From contig NZ_CP096120.1 in assembly GCF_023158935.1 (NCBI RefSeq), positions 1,550,001 through 1,614,000 of the forward strand: 64,000 bases of DNA, read 5' to 3'. The notes beneath the pieces are model-generated. The model did no database searches. It was not told the DNA's origin and saw only the letters and a list, made by a program, of their open reading frames with translations. Below, one piece after another: positions 7,716 to 18,848 of this stretch. A program made the position numbers and the translations under genes. The number at the start of each line of letters is the position of its first letter. Position 1 is the first letter of the stretch. This DNA is from Acinetobacter portensis (GTDB lineage Bacteria > Pseudomonadota > Gammaproteobacteria > Pseudomonadales > Moraxellaceae).

Positions 7716-10382
7716 ATGATCAATACTTTACCTTTAGAAAATTACGTTAAAAGTAACCACGATATTAAAGCGATTAATCAATGGCGTTCAGACGTGGAAA
7801 ATCAGCTTCAAGCGTATTTTGATCAAGGACAGTCTATCCGCGAAGTAATTCTTGCGCGTTCTAACTTAATTGATGAAGCACTGAAATTTTTATGGCAACA
7901 TGCCGAACTTCAAACCACTAACTTAGGCTTATTTGCCGTAGGTGGTTATGGACGTCGTGAAATGTTGCCGTATTCAGATGTCGACATCATGATTCTATCT
8001 GAACAAGAAATTTCAACAGAACAAGAACAACTTATTTCGACGTTTATTTCATCTTTATGGGATGTCGGAAATTTTAAACCTGCTATTAGCGTTCGTACCA
8101 TTCAAGATTGCGTAACTCAAGCAACAAATGACTTAACCGTTGCAACTGCGCTTATTGAAGCACGCCTCATTACAGGAAATGCACAATTAGCAAAATGGCC
8201 ACGACGCATTGTTTCGCAGTCTTGGACAGATAAAACTTTTTTTGATGCCAAAATGGAAGAGCAAGCAAAACGCTATGCTCAACATAACCACACAGAAAGC
8301 AATTTAGAACCTGATATTAAAAATGCACCCGGTGGTATTCGAGACATTAACCAAATTGGTTGGATTGCAAAACGACATTTCCGTGTAAATCGTATTTACG
8401 ATTTAGTGCATTTAGGTTTTATTTCAGAATTTGAACTCAGTGTTTTAGAAGAAGCTGAATGTTTCCTTTGGGAAATCCGTCATTATTTACACCTAATGAC
8501 CAAACGAGATGAAAACCGTTTATTGTTCGATTATCAACGTGATATTGCAGCAATATTTGGCTATGAGCGTGCAGAAGATCAATCGGCAAATTATCCTATT
8601 GAACAATTCATGAAACGCTACTACAGAACAGCGCAGCAAGTTACAACGCTCAATGAAATACTTTTAGCTTATTTTAACGAATCTGTTATTACTCCTCGCT
8701 TGCCAGATTACGAACGTAAAATTGAAGAAATTAACGAAAATTTCAAAATTGTAGATGGTAAATTAGCGGTTCAACATCACAAAGTTTTCTCTGAAAACCC
8801 AAGTGCAATTTTAGAAATTTTCTATTTATTGGCAAATAGACCAAATATTGAAGGAATTCGAGCACGAACGTTAAGATTGCTCACACTTTCATCTAAATAT
8901 ATCGATCAAAATTTCCGAGATAATCCTGCACACCAAGCATTGTTTATGTCAATTATCCGATCTCCAGATCGTTTATACGAAACAATGAATGCAATGAAAC
9001 GTTACGGCGTTTTAGGTAATTATATTCCTGCATTTGGGCAAATTATGGGGCTTATGCAATATGACCTGTTCCATATTTATACGGTAGATGCGCACACATT
9101 ATTATTATTACGTAACTTAAATCGTTTTAAAGATCCTGAATTTACAAAGGATTTCCCTGTTGTAAGCTCTGTTTTCCAACGTCTTGCAAGACGTGACATT
9201 GTTTATCTTGCTGCCATTTTCCACGACATTGCAAAAGGTCGAGGTGGTGATCATAGTGAACTTGGCGCATCCGATGCCATTTCATTCTGCCGTGCACATG
9301 GCTTAACAGAACGTGAATGTAATTTAGTGGCTTGGTTGGTGAAAAACCATTTAGGTATGTCTGTTACAGCGCAAAAGCGTGATATTTCCGATCCTGACAT
9401 CGTAAAACTTTTCGCTGAAAAAATGGGAGATATGGAGCACTTAGATTATTTATATGTGCTCACAGTTGCCGATATTAATGCAACAAATCCTACGCTCTGG
9501 AACACTTGGCGTGCCTCGCTCATGCGTCAACTTTATACTCACGCACGTGATGTTATTCGCTCAGGTTTAGGTCGCCCTGTCGATTATCAAATGCTTATTG
9601 AAGACACCAAATTTGAAGCAAGTGAATTATTAGTCAATGACTTTTCATTGTTTGATGTTGAAAAAGTTTGGCAAGAATTGGGCGATGAATATTTCCTAAA
9701 AGAATCTGCCGATGAAATTGCATGGCATACACGTGCAATTTTACAACATGGCGATAACGCATCACCACTTGTATTAATGCGTGCGCACCGTAAATATGCA
9801 CAAGATGCTGTGCAAATCTTTATTTACACGCAAGATCAACCCAATCTTTTTGCAACAACGGTGGCAATTTTAGACCGCATGAATTTGGATGTTCAAGATG
9901 CCCGTATTATTACAGCAAGTACAGCATTCAGCTTAGATACTTATGTAGTGCTTGACCGATTTGGCACATTGCTCACAGACCCTGAGCGTGAAGAAACAGT
10001 GGTAGAGGCATTGGTTAAAGCACTTAGCCAGTCAGATAAATACCCTGGTTTAATGCAACGTCGAATTCCACGCCAATTACGTCACTTTGACATTGAAAAT
10101 AAAGTCGAAATTACTTTCAATGAAGCACTCAATCAAAATATGGTTGAAATTGCGACACTCGATCATCCAGGTTTACTCGCTAAAGTTGGTGGTCTATTTA
10201 TGATGCAAGGCTTAGATATTCATTCTGCAAAAATTGCGACCCTTGGTGAACGTGCGGAAGATATTTTCTATGTGACCAAAAAAGATAGCATCCCAATGAC
10301 AGATGAAGAATCTCAAACTTTTGCTGCACAACTTAAAGCAGCACTAGACGAAGCTTCTCATCAAGTTTGTATACAACATTAA
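7716..10382 (+). CDS. glnD: [Protein-PII] uridylyltransferase/uridylyl-removing enzyme
   Basis: GlnD senses glutamine and uridylylates or de-uridylylates PII, controlling glutamine synthetase and nitrogen genes. The nucleotidyltransferase motif [16 protein letters not shown] is near residue 76. The HD hydrolase domain is [19 protein letters not shown] near 500. Two C-terminal ACT domains bind glutamine ([16 protein letters not shown] and [18 protein letters not shown]). The length of 888 residues is normal. dapC starts 19 bases downstream, a pairing I recall from pseudomonads. Confidence 0.97.
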   Translation: MINTLPLENYVKSNHDIKAINQWRSDVENQLQAYFDQGQSIREVILARSNLIDEALKFLWQHAELQTTNLGLFAVGGYGRREMLPYSDVDIMILSEQEISTEQEQLISTFISSLWDVGNFKPAISVRTIQDCVTQATNDLTVATALIEARLITGNAQLAKWPRRIVSQSWTDKTFFDAKMEEQAKRYAQHNHTESNLEPDIKNAPGGIRDINQIGWIAKRHFRVNRIYDLVHLGFISEFELSVLEEAECFLWEIRHYLHLMTKRDENRLLFDYQRDIAAIFGYERAEDQSANYPIEQFMKRYYRTAQQVTTLNEILLAYFNESVITPRLPDYERKIEEINENFKIVDGKLAVQHHKVFSENPSAILEIFYLLANRPNIEGIRARTLRLLTLSSKYIDQNFRDNPAHQALFMSIIRSPDRLYETMNAMKRYGVLGNYIPAFGQIMGLMQYDLFHIYTVDAHTLLLLRNLNRFKDPEFTKDFPVVSSVFQRLARRDIVYLAAIFHDIAKGRGGDHSELGASDAISFCRAHGLTERECNLVAWLVKNHLGMSVTAQKRDISDPDIVKLFAEKMGDMEHLDYLYVLTVADINATNPTLWNTWRASLMRQLYTHARDVIRSGLGRPVDYQMLIEDTKFEASELLVNDFSLFDVEKVWQELGDEYFLKESADEIAWHTRAILQHGDNASPLVLMRAHRKYAQDAVQIFIYTQDQPNLFATTVAILDRMNLDVQDARIITASTAFSLDTYVVLDRFGTLLTDPEREETVVEALVKALSQSDKYPGLMQRRIPRQLRHFDIENKVEITFNEALNQNMVEIATLDHPGLLAKVGGLFMMQGLDIHSAKIATLGERAEDIFYVTKKDSIPMTDEESQTFAAQLKAALDEASHQVCIQH

Positions 10383-10401
10383 TTTAATCGGTATTCGCTC
10401 C

Positions 10402-11571
10402 ATGAACTCTAGTTTGTCTTTATTACACCCTTATCCATTTGAAAAATTAAATAAACTTTTTCAGGATGTAAAAACTGCCGATTTACCGTTAATTCCTCTG
10501 TCTATTGGTGAACCAAAACACCCTGCACCAGAATTTGTAAAACAAGCAATCATTGATAATTTTCACCATCTTTCTACCTATCCAAATAGCAAAGGCTTAC
10601 CTGAATTACGTGAAAGTATTGCACAATGGTTAAGTCGTCGTTTTAAACTCAATAGCATTAGCGCAGAAACTCACGTACTCCCTGTTTCAGGTACACGTGA
10701 AGCGATCTTCTCTTTTGTTCAAGCTTTAGTAAAACGTGAAGATGCACCTTATGTAGTCATGCCAAATCCGTTTTATCAAATTTATGAAGGTGCAACACTA
10801 CTTGCAGGCGCAAAGCCTTACTTCATCAATTGCACAGAAGAAAATAATTATTTAGGCGATTTTGATGCCGTTCCTGTCGAAGTTTGGGAAAAAACAGCGC
10901 TTCTTTTTGTATGCACACCGGGAAATCCGACAGGTGCTGTTCTTTCAAAAGAACAGTTGAAAAAGCTAATTGCACTTTCAGATAAATATAACTTTGTCAT
11001 TGCATCTGACGAATGTTATTCAGAACTTTGGTTTGACGAAACACCTGTTGGATTACTTGAAGTTTGTGCTGAAATAGGACGTGATGACTACAAAAATTGC
11101 GTGGTTTTCCATTCACTTTCTAAGCGCTCAAACTTGCCAGGTATGCGTTCAGGTTTTGTTGCAGGCGATGCAAACTTACTTAAACCCTATTTGCAATATC
11201 GTACTTATCACGGTGCTGCAATGCCTGTACAACATCAACTTGCTTCTATTGCTGCTTGGGATGATGAAGCACACGTAGAAGAAAACCGTAAACTTTACCG
11301 TGCGAAATTTGAATTATTCCAAAATGAGTTAGGCCATTTACTTCCATTACAAAAACCAGATGCAGGTTTCTACTATTGGTTAAAAGTAGATAATGATGAA
11401 ACTTTTGCTAAATTATTAATGGAAAAAGCGCATATTAAAGTTTTACCTGGTCGTTATTTATCTCGTGATACAGAGCAAGGAAATCCAGGTGAAAATCATG
11501 TACGTCTTGCATTGGTTGCAGATATTGCTCAATGCGAAGAAGTCGTAAAACGTCTTAAAGCGATTCTTTAA
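10402..11571 (+). CDS. dapC: Succinyldiaminopimelate transaminase
   Basis: A class I/II PLP aminotransferase of 389 residues, assigned to the lysine/diaminopimelate pathway (N-succinyl-2-amino-6-ketopimelate to N-succinyl-LL-DAP). PLP-related motifs visible are PLSIGEPKHPAP at the start, TPGNPTGAVL, SDECYSELWF and the Schiff-base lysine in HSLSKRSNLPGMRSGF. The sequence style and the position directly after glnD favour DapC over a general aspartate aminotransferase. It ends at a strong terminator shared with the convergent TonB-like gene. Confidence 0.9.
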   Translation: MNSSLSLLHPYPFEKLNKLFQDVKTADLPLIPLSIGEPKHPAPEFVKQAIIDNFHHLSTYPNSKGLPELRESIAQWLSRRFKLNSISAETHVLPVSGTREAIFSFVQALVKREDAPYVVMPNPFYQIYEGATLLAGAKPYFINCTEENNYLGDFDAVPVEVWEKTALLFVCTPGNPTGAVLSKEQLKKLIALSDKYNFVIASDECYSELWFDETPVGLLEVCAEIGRDDYKNCVVFHSLSKRSNLPGMRSGFVAGDANLLKPYLQYRTYHGAAMPVQHQLASIAAWDDEAHVEENRKLYRAKFELFQNELGHLLPLQKPDAGFYYWLKVDNDETFAKLLMEKAHIKVLPGRYLSRDTEQGNPGENHVRLALVADIAQCEEVVKRLKAIL

Positions 11572-11590
11572 GCTGAAATAATACGCATTA

Positions 11591-11619
11591 AAAAACCACT
11601 GTTCTTACAGTGGTTTTTT
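11591..11619. terminator. Bidirectional terminator after dapC
   Basis: AAAAACCACTGT and ACAGTGGTTTTT form a 12-bp stem with loop TCTT. The stop codon of the minus-strand gene lies inside it. Confidence 0.85.
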
Positions 11620-12051
11620 AATTTCAAAATCATGTATCAACTGATAAGTAACGGTTTTATCAACATGTGGAATTTTACTTAAACGAGCCAGTTTTACAGC
11701 ATCGAGTACTTTTATATCTATAACTTGAGAGCCTGAACTTTTTAGCACAACAGCATCTGCAATATAGCCAGTACTTGCAATCACCGTCATTTTTACTTTT
11801 ATTGACGATTTATACGCTTTAAATTCTTGTGCTGTAATCTTAAATTGAGGATGGGATGCCCAATCTACCTCATACTCGTTTTTATATAATTTAGGATCAA
11901 TTTTATAATCATCTTTGGGAACTTCATATTGAGCTTGTGGCGTTTCTAATGCTTTTAAAAGTTGCTCGTACTTGTCTTCAGCATAAACAGATGAAAAAGA
12001 AATGAATCCTCCCAAACTTAGGATTAGAAATACACGAGAAATATTTTGCAT
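11605..12051 (-). CDS. Secreted protein with TonB C-terminal-like domain
   Basis: The 148-residue protein has a signal peptide ending around SSVYA|EDK, then a short linker and a C-terminal part resembling the TonB C-terminal fold: VKMTVIASTGYIADAVVLKS followed by VLDAVKLARLSKIP. There is no N-terminal anchor helix beyond the signal peptide and no Pro-rich span, so it is not a full TonB. It probably acts free in the periplasm. The partner is unknown. The stop lies within the shared terminator. Confidence 0.65.
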   Translation of the reverse strand: MQNISRVFLILSLGGFISFSSVYAEDKYEQLLKALETPQAQYEVPKDDYKIDPKLYKNEYEVDWASHPQFKITAQEFKAYKSSIKVKMTVIASTGYIADAVVLKSSGSQVIDIKVLDAVKLARLSKIPHVDKTVTYQLIHDFEIKKPL

Positions 12052-12070
12052 TATTCAACCACCAATAATT

Positions 12071-12094
12071 TAAGGCAATCTTTCGATTGCCTTA
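12071..12094 (-). terminator. Hairpin after the msrB-gpx operon
   Basis: TAAGGCAATC and GATTGCCTTA form a perfect 10-bp stem with loop TTTC, just beyond the gpx stop. The T-tract is poor, so termination is only likely. Confidence 0.5.
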
Positions 12095-12103
12095 TTGAAT
12101 CAT

Positions 12104-12583
12104 CTATTTCAACGCTTTTTCAATTTCCTCTTCCAACGCTTCAGGTTTTGTCGTTGGAGCAAATCGATCTAGCACAGTGCCATCTTTTCCAATGAGAAAT
12201 TTCGTGAAATTCCACTTAATTCCATTACCTAAAACACCTTTGCTATTATTGGTTAAATAGCGAAATAGCACATGTGCTTCTGCACCTTTTACATCTACTT
12301 TGGCAAACATCGGAAATGTTACACCATAGTTTTTTTGGCAAAAACTTTCAATTTCTTCATTAGAACCAGGATCTTGCCCACCAAATTGGTTGCAAGGAAA
12401 TCCTAAAATTAGAAATCCTTGATCTTTATATTTTTGGTAAAGCTTTTCTAGCCCCGAAAATTGTGGCGTAAAACCACATTTACTTGCTGTGTTAACAATC
12501 AATAAAACCTTGCCTTCATAGTCAGCAAAAGATTTATTTTGACCATTTAACAACTCAGCATCGAATTGATAAACATTTGTCAT
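12104..12583 (-). CDS. Glutathione peroxidase (Cys type)
   Basis: The 159-residue thiol peroxidase of the GPx family reduces peroxides in the cytoplasm. The peroxidatic Cys is in [12 protein letters not shown], the family signature [14 protein letters not shown] follows, and the tetrad residues Q and W are visible in FGGQ and IKWNFTKFL. It overlaps msrB by four bases (ATGA), so both antioxidant genes are translated together. Electron donor, glutathione or thioredoxin, cannot be read from sequence. Confidence 0.93.
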   Translation of the reverse strand: MTNVYQFDAELLNGQNKSFADYEGKVLLIVNTASKCGFTPQFSGLEKLYQKYKDQGFLILGFPCNQFGGQDPGSNEEIESFCQKNYGVTFPMFAKVDVKGAEAHVLFRYLTNNSKGVLGNGIKWNFTKFLIGKDGTVLDRFAPTTKPEALEEEIEKALK

Positions 12584-12999
12584 GGATAAGTATCCTCATC
12601 ATTTTTTTCTTGTGTTTTTAATTCTAATGATGCCGAATTTACGCAATAGCGTAGTCCTGTCGGCTCTGGTCCATCTGGAAAAACATGCCCTAAATGCGCA
12701 TCACAATGATGACAAAGAATTTCTGTTCTTAGCATGCCATGTGACGTATCTTCTTGTTCTTCAATTACAGAAGTCGTAATTGGCTTATAAAAGCTAGGCC
12801 AACCACAACCACTATCAAATTTAGTTTCTGAAGCAAATAATGCTTCACCACAACAACGGCAATAATAAGTCCCTTCTTGCTTAGTATTCCAATATTTACC
12901 CGTAAAAGGTGCTTCCGTGCCTTTTTGACGTGTTATACGAAATTCCTCAGGTGATAACTCTCTTTGCCATTCTCTGTCTGTTTTATTGAGTTTTCCCAT
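12580..12999 (-). CDS. msrB: Peptide-methionine (R)-S-oxide reductase
   Basis: MsrB repairs the R-sulfoxide of methionine. Four zinc Cys are visible as CRCCG and [12 protein letters not shown]. The catalytic region is [23 protein letters not shown] is the substrate-pocket motif. Start ATG 12999 gives [12 protein letters not shown], 139 residues, with an AAAGG site; a TTG seven codons upstream is less likely. It is the first gene of the msrB-gpx operon. Confidence 0.95.
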   Translation of the reverse strand: MGKLNKTDREWQRELSPEEFRITRQKGTEAPFTGKYWNTKQEGTYYCRCCGEALFASETKFDSGCGWPSFYKPITTSVIEEQEDTSHGMLRTEILCHHCDAHLGHVFPDGPEPTGLRYCVNSASLELKTQEKNDEDTYP

Positions 13000-13225
13000 G
13001 ATTACGTACCTTTCCAACAAACTATTTTAAATAGGATAAACCTATATTTACGTGATTCATCTTTAAATTTCTAGTCTTTATTCAACATTTTACAAAAGAT
13101 ATAAAATCCTAAAAAGCAAAAAGTAAGCAAATAACCCAAATAAAGTAAGCAAATTTAGTAACAATCACTTTTTTGTAAGCAAAATTAGTGTTAATCTTGA
13201 TCACATTCTTGTATAGGATACAAAA

Positions 13226-14656
13226 ATGTCGCAAAAGAAAAGCGTTCTGTTTAAAAATCTATTGCCTGTGATCAAACAATATCAACAAGCAGGATTTACG
13301 CATGAAAAAATAGTGACCCTACTGAAAGATGAACACCATCTTGATTTAGTGAGCACAGAGACATTTAAAAGCTATTTATACCGTTATGCAAAAGTGACTA
13401 CCACTCATTCCGAGAACATCAAAATGTCTAACACATTACAAACCCGTCGCGAAATTAAAAAATCATCTAAACTCGAGCACGTATGCTACGACATTCGCGG
13501 ACCTGTGTTACGAGCGGCCAATGAGATGGAAGAAGCAGGTCACAAAATTATAAAATTAAATATTGGTAACCCTGCTCCTTTTGGTTTTGAAGCACCGCAA
13601 GAAATTATTAACGATGTTGCATTAAACCTACCAAATGCAGTTGGCTATACCGATTCAAAAGGTATTTTCCCTGCGCGCAAAGCCATTTGTCAGTACTACC
13701 AACAAAAAGGCATTTTAAATATGCATGTCAACGACGTGTATATTGGCAATGGTGTCTCTGAATTAATTGTAATGGCAATGCAAGGTTTATTGGACGATGG
13801 CGATGAAATGCTTGTTCCTATGCCTGACTATCCACTTTGGACAGCAGCAGTCAACTTATCTGGTGGTACAGCAATTCATTATAAATGTGATGAAGAAAAT
13901 CACTGGTATCCTGATATTGTAGATATGGAAAGTAAAATCACACCAAGCACACGCGGTATTGTGATTATTAACCCAAACAACCCAACAGGTTCTGTATATC
14001 CACGCCACGTTTTAGAGCAAATTGTTGCACTTGCTAAAAAACACGACCTTATTTTGTTCGCAGATGAAATTTACGACAAAATTATTTACGATGGAATTGA
14101 ACACGTTTCAGTTGCAGCACTTGCAGGCGATCAACTTTGTGTCTCTTTTAATGGTCTATCAAAAGCATATCGTATTGCAGGCTACCGCTCTGGTTGGATG
14201 GCAATTACAGGCGATAGATCACGTGCTTTAGACTACATTGAAGGTCTAGATATGTTGGCATCTATGCGCTTATGTGCAAACCATCAAGCACAATACGCAA
14301 TTCAAACAGCGTTGGGTGGCTACCAATCCATTAATGACTTAATTCGTCCTGGCGGTCGTTTATACGAACAACGCAATATTGCATGGGAAATGCTAAACGA
14401 AATTCCAGGCGTGTCTTGTGTGAAGCCTGAAGGCGCAATGTATTGCTTCCCTAAACTTGATCCGAATGTTTACCCTATTCAAGATGACGAACAACTTATG
14501 CTTGATTTATTGAAAGCTGAAAAAGTTCTGCTTGTTCAAGGTACAGGTTTCAACTGGCCAACTCCAGATCATTTCCGTGTTGTGTTCTTACCTGCCGAAA
14601 ATGAATTACGTGAAGCAATTACGCGCTTAGGTCGTTTCTTATCAAAAATGCGTTAA
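13226..14656 (+). CDS. Alanine aminotransferase (AlaA-like) with an N-terminal extension
   Basis: From about residue 75 the protein matches E. coli AlaA (SSKLEHVCYDIRGPVL, NIGNPAPFGF), with the PLP lysine in SFNGLSKAYRIAGYRSGW. It should transfer amino groups between glutamate and pyruvate. The first 66 residues are additional: QYQQAGFTHEKIVTLLK and TFKSYLYRYAK look like a small HTH-type DNA-binding module. An internal ATG at 13425 would give the bare enzyme, so two products are possible. RBS upstream of 13226 is weak (AGGAT). Full length is 476 residues against roughly 405 for AlaA. Confidence 0.88.
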   Translation: MSQKKSVLFKNLLPVIKQYQQAGFTHEKIVTLLKDEHHLDLVSTETFKSYLYRYAKVTTTHSENIKMSNTLQTRREIKKSSKLEHVCYDIRGPVLRAANEMEEAGHKIIKLNIGNPAPFGFEAPQEIINDVALNLPNAVGYTDSKGIFPARKAICQYYQQKGILNMHVNDVYIGNGVSELIVMAMQGLLDDGDEMLVPMPDYPLWTAAVNLSGGTAIHYKCDEENHWYPDIVDMESKITPSTRGIVIINPNNPTGSVYPRHVLEQIVALAKKHDLILFADEIYDKIIYDGIEHVSVAALAGDQLCVSFNGLSKAYRIAGYRSGWMAITGDRSRALDYIEGLDMLASMRLCANHQAQYAIQTALGGYQSINDLIRPGGRLYEQRNIAWEMLNEIPGVSCVKPEGAMYCFPKLDPNVYPIQDDEQLMLDLLKAEKVLLVQGTGFNWPTPDHFRVVFLPAENELREAITRLGRFLSKMR

Positions 14657-14675
14657 TCATCATTTAAAAAAGATT

Positions 14676-14704
14676 AAGCCAAGTGTTCGCACTTGGCTTT
14701 TTTA
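14676..14704 (+). terminator. Terminator of the alaA-like gene
   Basis: AAGCCAAGTG and CACTTGGCTT close on a UUCG tetraloop, then a T-run. Confidence 0.9.
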
Positions 14705-14801
14705 TTGCATTGCCTTTGATATCAATATTCATCATTTCAAATGATGATTATTAATTTGATATTTAGATTTGACTATATCCTGAATAGATTTCTTTCGTTA
14801 A

Positions 14802-15908
<1,107 letters not shown>

Positions 15909-15990
15909 TTTAATGATTCAATAGACTTCCGTCATAAATCAAAAACGTACAATTTATTTGATCTTAAATTAATCAGCAAAATTATTTAAT

Positions 15991-16008
15991 CCAAGGGATA
16001 ATCCTTGG
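15991..16008 (+). promoter_or_regulatory. Hairpin abutting the IS5 transposase start
   Basis: CCAAGG and CCTTGG form a stem ending one base before the ATG at 16009. No separate RBS is visible, so the hairpin may limit transposase translation. It is present in both copies. Confidence 0.4.
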
Positions 16009-16861
16009 ATGAAATTCAAAGATATTCAAAAATTATCAGACGTTAAGTTTCGTAGGCTTACCGGTGTTAGTTGGGCTACATTTAACCTCATGTTGGCCGA
16101 GCTAAATAAGGAGTTACCTTGTCATATTGGTAAAGGACGACCACATAAATTACCGTTGGAAGATCGTTTGCTCTTATGTATAGAATATTGGAGAGAATAT
16201 CGAACATTTTTCCATCTTGGTATGAGTTACGGTGTATCTGAAACGAGTGCAATTCGTATCACACGCGTTATTGAAGATACCTTAATCCGTTCTGGAAAAT
16301 TTAACTTGCCAAAACAACTTCCTAATCGAGATGAAGTGGATTGGGAAGTTGTTGTGATTGATGCAACTGAAATATTAGTTCAACGTCCAAAAAAAACAGA
16401 AGAAATGGTATAGCGGTAAAAAAAAGCGACATACCTTTAAATTTCAGCTATCTATGCACTATACAACAGGTGAAATACTGAGTGTATGTGGAAGTCATGG
16501 AAGCATGCATGATTTTAAAATATTTAAAAAAAGCATGAGGAAATTAAAATTTAAGCCCTTTTTTATCGTTGATAAGGGGTATTTAGGGATAAAGAAATTG
16601 GGTTTTGGATGCCTCATGCCATCTAAAGCAAAGAAAACTGAAAAACTAGATTCTGAATTAAAAAAGTTAAATAAAGAGATTGGTCGTAGACGAATTCAAG
16701 TAGAGCATGTATTTGGAAGGATGAAATGTTTTAAGATTTTATCTTGTGTATATAGAAATCGTCGTAAACGATTAAACCTGCGGTTTAATTTACTTGCTGG
16801 CATATACAATTTAGATTGGGTGAAAGATAAACAATTAAATTGGTTGAAAAATGATTTATGA
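16009..16861 (+). CDS. IS5-family transposase, two frames joined by frameshift
   Basis: Frame A (16009-16413) holds the N-terminal HTH-like part and the first catalytic Asp (VVVIDATEILVQRP). Frame B carries the motif KKWYSGKKKRHTFKFQ just before its first ATG at 16454, then VDKGYLG with the second Asp and RRRIQVEHVFGR with the Glu. The switch needs +1 (or -2) at an A8 tract (16389-16396). Both IS copies keep the same arrangement, which favours programmed frameshifting over damage. Confidence 0.85.
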
Positions 16862-16874
16862 AGGAAGTCTAATA

Positions 16875-16903
16875 AAAATGCGCCTTTTATGGCGCATTTT
16901 TTT
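16875..16903 (+). terminator. Terminator, probably originally of ansB
   Basis: AAAATGCGCC pairs with GGCGCATTTT, followed by T-run. It lies just right of the IS5 insertion, so it likely served ansB before the insertion. Confidence 0.75.
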
Positions 16904-16970
16904 AATACACATACCATCTTTAAAAAGGTACTATTAATGCGAAGATATTTCTCAATTCTGGTGAGTGCAT

Positions 16971-17702
16971 ATGACCTATAAAGTTCATTTTATTGATGTT
17001 AAAAATCAGCTTCAGAACTATATATGGTTAATTGAACACACACCGTCACAAGAAATCATTTGTGTTGATCCTACTGATGCCAAGCTTGTAGAAAGCTTTT
17101 GCACAGAACATCAATTAACACTCTCTCAAATATGGCTAACACATTGGCATAAAGACCATATAGGCGGTGTTCCTGCATTATTAGCAGTTAGAAACATTCC
17201 TGTTTATGGCCCGCGTGATGAACTCAGTAAAATTCCTTTTATCACTCACCCACTTTCACATGAAAATCATTTTAAATTTCACGACTTGAAAATAGATATT
17301 ATTGCTGTTCCTGGTCATACACTCGGACACATTATCTTTTTTGCAGATGCAATTGATAGCCTATTTTGTGGTGATACTTTATTTGCGATGGGTTGTGGAC
17401 GCGTATTTGAAGGTACATTTGAGCAAATGTATCATTCACTTAATCGACTTTCTGCATTACCTCCACATACCAAAGTCTATTGCACACACGAATACACACT
17501 CTCCAATGCTAAATTTGCGTTACACGTAGAACCCAACAACCTAGAAATAAGTCAACGTGCACAAGAAATTGAAGATTTAAGACTGTTGAACAAATGTACG
17601 TTACCAAGCACCATTGAACTAGAACTTAAAACAAATCCTTTTTTAAGAGCTAATTCAGTCAGCGAGTTTCAAAAATTACGTGAGTTAAAAGATAATTTCT
17701 AA
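16971..17702 (+). CDS. gloB: Hydroxyacylglutathione hydrolase (glyoxalase II)
   Basis: A metallo-beta-lactamase fold hydrolase that releases D-lactate from S-lactoylglutathione. The metal motif is THWHKDHIGG near residue 58. Further ligands are in PGHTLGHI, FCGDTLFAMGCGRVFEG and CTHEYT. ATG 16971 gives 243 residues; a GTG two codons upstream is possible but the GGTGAG site suits the ATG. The C-terminal glutathione-binding part (NPFLRAN) is present. Confidence 0.92.
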   Translation: MTYKVHFIDVKNQLQNYIWLIEHTPSQEIICVDPTDAKLVESFCTEHQLTLSQIWLTHWHKDHIGGVPALLAVRNIPVYGPRDELSKIPFITHPLSHENHFKFHDLKIDIIAVPGHTLGHIIFFADAIDSLFCGDTLFAMGCGRVFEGTFEQMYHSLNRLSALPPHTKVYCTHEYTLSNAKFALHVEPNNLEISQRAQEIEDLRLLNKCTLPSTIELELKTNPFLRANSVSEFQKLRELKDNF

Positions 17703-17713
17703 CGTAAAAACAA

Positions 17714-17986
17714 TTACAGAATTTGATGTGTTGCTGCAAATGCATCAAGTTCTGCTTGTGTAACGACACGCACACAATTCATCTCATCAACACGCACCAG
17801 CAATAAGCCACCTAAAGCAGGCTGATAACGTCTTGCACTACCAAATGGCGTATACGAAACTTTAGATTGCTCAGAAAATACTAACCAGTCTTCATGACCA
17901 ATAAATACAGCTACAGGAACTTGACCTTGTTTTTGCATTTTTTCAATAGTTTGAGTTACGTATACTTCTATTGTTTGTTCAGTCAT
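17714..17986 (-). CDS. Hypothetical protein, 90 residues
   Basis: A small soluble protein of unknown function. It reads like a folded domain: an N-terminal helix (VYVTQTIEKMQKQG), then alternating strands (VPVAVFIGHEDWLVF, GGLLLVRVDEMNCVRVV) and a short terminal helix. No signal peptide or metal motif is seen. Its stop is 11 bases from the convergent gloB stop. No family recognised. Confidence 0.65.
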   Translation of the reverse strand: MTEQTIEVYVTQTIEKMQKQGQVPVAVFIGHEDWLVFSEQSKVSYTPFGSARRYQPALGGLLLVRVDEMNCVRVVTQAELDAFAATHQIL

Positions 17987-18363
17987 AGTGAATATCTAAG
18001 TCGAAGATTGAGTTAAATATTAATAGAAATTTCATTGTTTTACATAAGTTCAGCTTTCTTATGCTTATATTCCAACCAACTATTCTTCAATACTAACGCC
18101 CCACATTGAATGTTTACAAAATATTTCCACTTTACACAAAATAACTTTTATATTCCCAATCTCAATAATTAATATATTTATTATTCATATTAAATTTCAA
18201 TAATTTATTTCATGTTTTATTTTTCAATATGTAGAAAATGTCCTTAATTTTTCGGTTTAGATATAAAGAAAAATCTACATATTTAAAAATTATTTAATTT
18301 TATCCTTTAAAAAATTCGAACTATCCCTATTATTATATTTAGGGATAAACAAGGAGCTTTCTC
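17987..18363. other. Gene-free AT-rich gap
   Basis: These 377 bases hold no frame with a ribosome site on either strand. The region is extremely AT-rich and likely contains the promoters of the divergent small genes at 17986 and 18364. I see no dyad or RNA structure worth naming. Confidence 0.5.
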
Positions 18364-18567
18364 GTGAAAAAAGTTGTTAAGGCAAAAAATTTAATTGCAT
18401 TTCGTATTTGGTTAGAAAAGTTAGGCTATTCAGTCAAAAACTTAACAGATAACCGTGGTTTTACATTTAGCTTTAAAAAAGAATATGGTTTAGTGACTTG
18501 TGAACTTGCAGGTAATGCCCTTGCAGTTCAATTAGGTGAGGAGTTTGAAGACCACTTAAAAGCTTAG
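18364..18567 (+). CDS. Hypothetical protein, 67 residues
   Basis: The GTG start has a strong AAGGAG site 8 bases upstream, so translation is likely. The protein is basic at the N-terminus (MKKVVKAKNLIAFRIWLEKLGY) and ends acidic (GEEFEDHLKA). It looks like a compact alpha/beta fold, cytoplasmic. No family recognised. A terminator follows. Confidence 0.7.
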   Translation: MKKVVKAKNLIAFRIWLEKLGYSVKNLTDNRGFTFSFKKEYGLVTCELAGNALAVQLGEEFEDHLKA

Positions 18568-18614
18568 TGTAAAACTTAAGTCCTTACTCGATAAAGTGAA
18601 AACGGATTTTCATG

Positions 18615-18640
18615 TGCCCATTTTTTAATGGGCATTTTTA
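18615..18640 (+). terminator. Terminator of the 67-residue gene
   Basis: TGCCCATT and AATGGGCA form the stem, followed by TTTTTA. Confidence 0.8.
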
Positions 18641-18728
18641 TACCTAAAATTTTATTTCATTTATAATTCTATATTTACTAAATTTCAGGCAATAAAAAAG
18701 CAAGGACAATACCTTGCTTTAATATTGA

Positions 18729-18813
18729 TGGTGGGGACGGAGAGACTCGAACTCTCACACCTCGCGGCGCTGGAACCTAAATCCAGTGCGTCTACCAATT
18801 TCGCCACGTCCCC
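18729..18813 (-). tRNA. tRNA-Leu (UAG), copy 1
   Basis: 85 bases including encoded CCA. Acceptor GGGGACG pairs with CGTCCCC. The anticodon stem CTGGA/TCCAG encloses loop TTTAGGT, so the anticodon is TAG. The long variable arm identifies a class II tRNA. Confidence 0.93.
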
Positions 18814-18848
18814 ATCATAGGGTACTAACATAGTGTTAGATTTCAAGT

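Larger units (their letters stand above)
15924..16869 (+). mobile_element. IS5-family insertion sequence, copy 1 (946 bp)
   Basis: The ends GACTTCCGTCATAAATCA and, on the other strand, GACTTCCTTCATAAATCA are imperfect terminal inverted repeats. They are flanked by a TA duplication (15922-15923 and 16870-16871), as in the IS427-type branch of IS5. A second copy lies inverted at 54965-55911 and differs by a one-base indel and an earlier stop. Confidence 0.9.
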
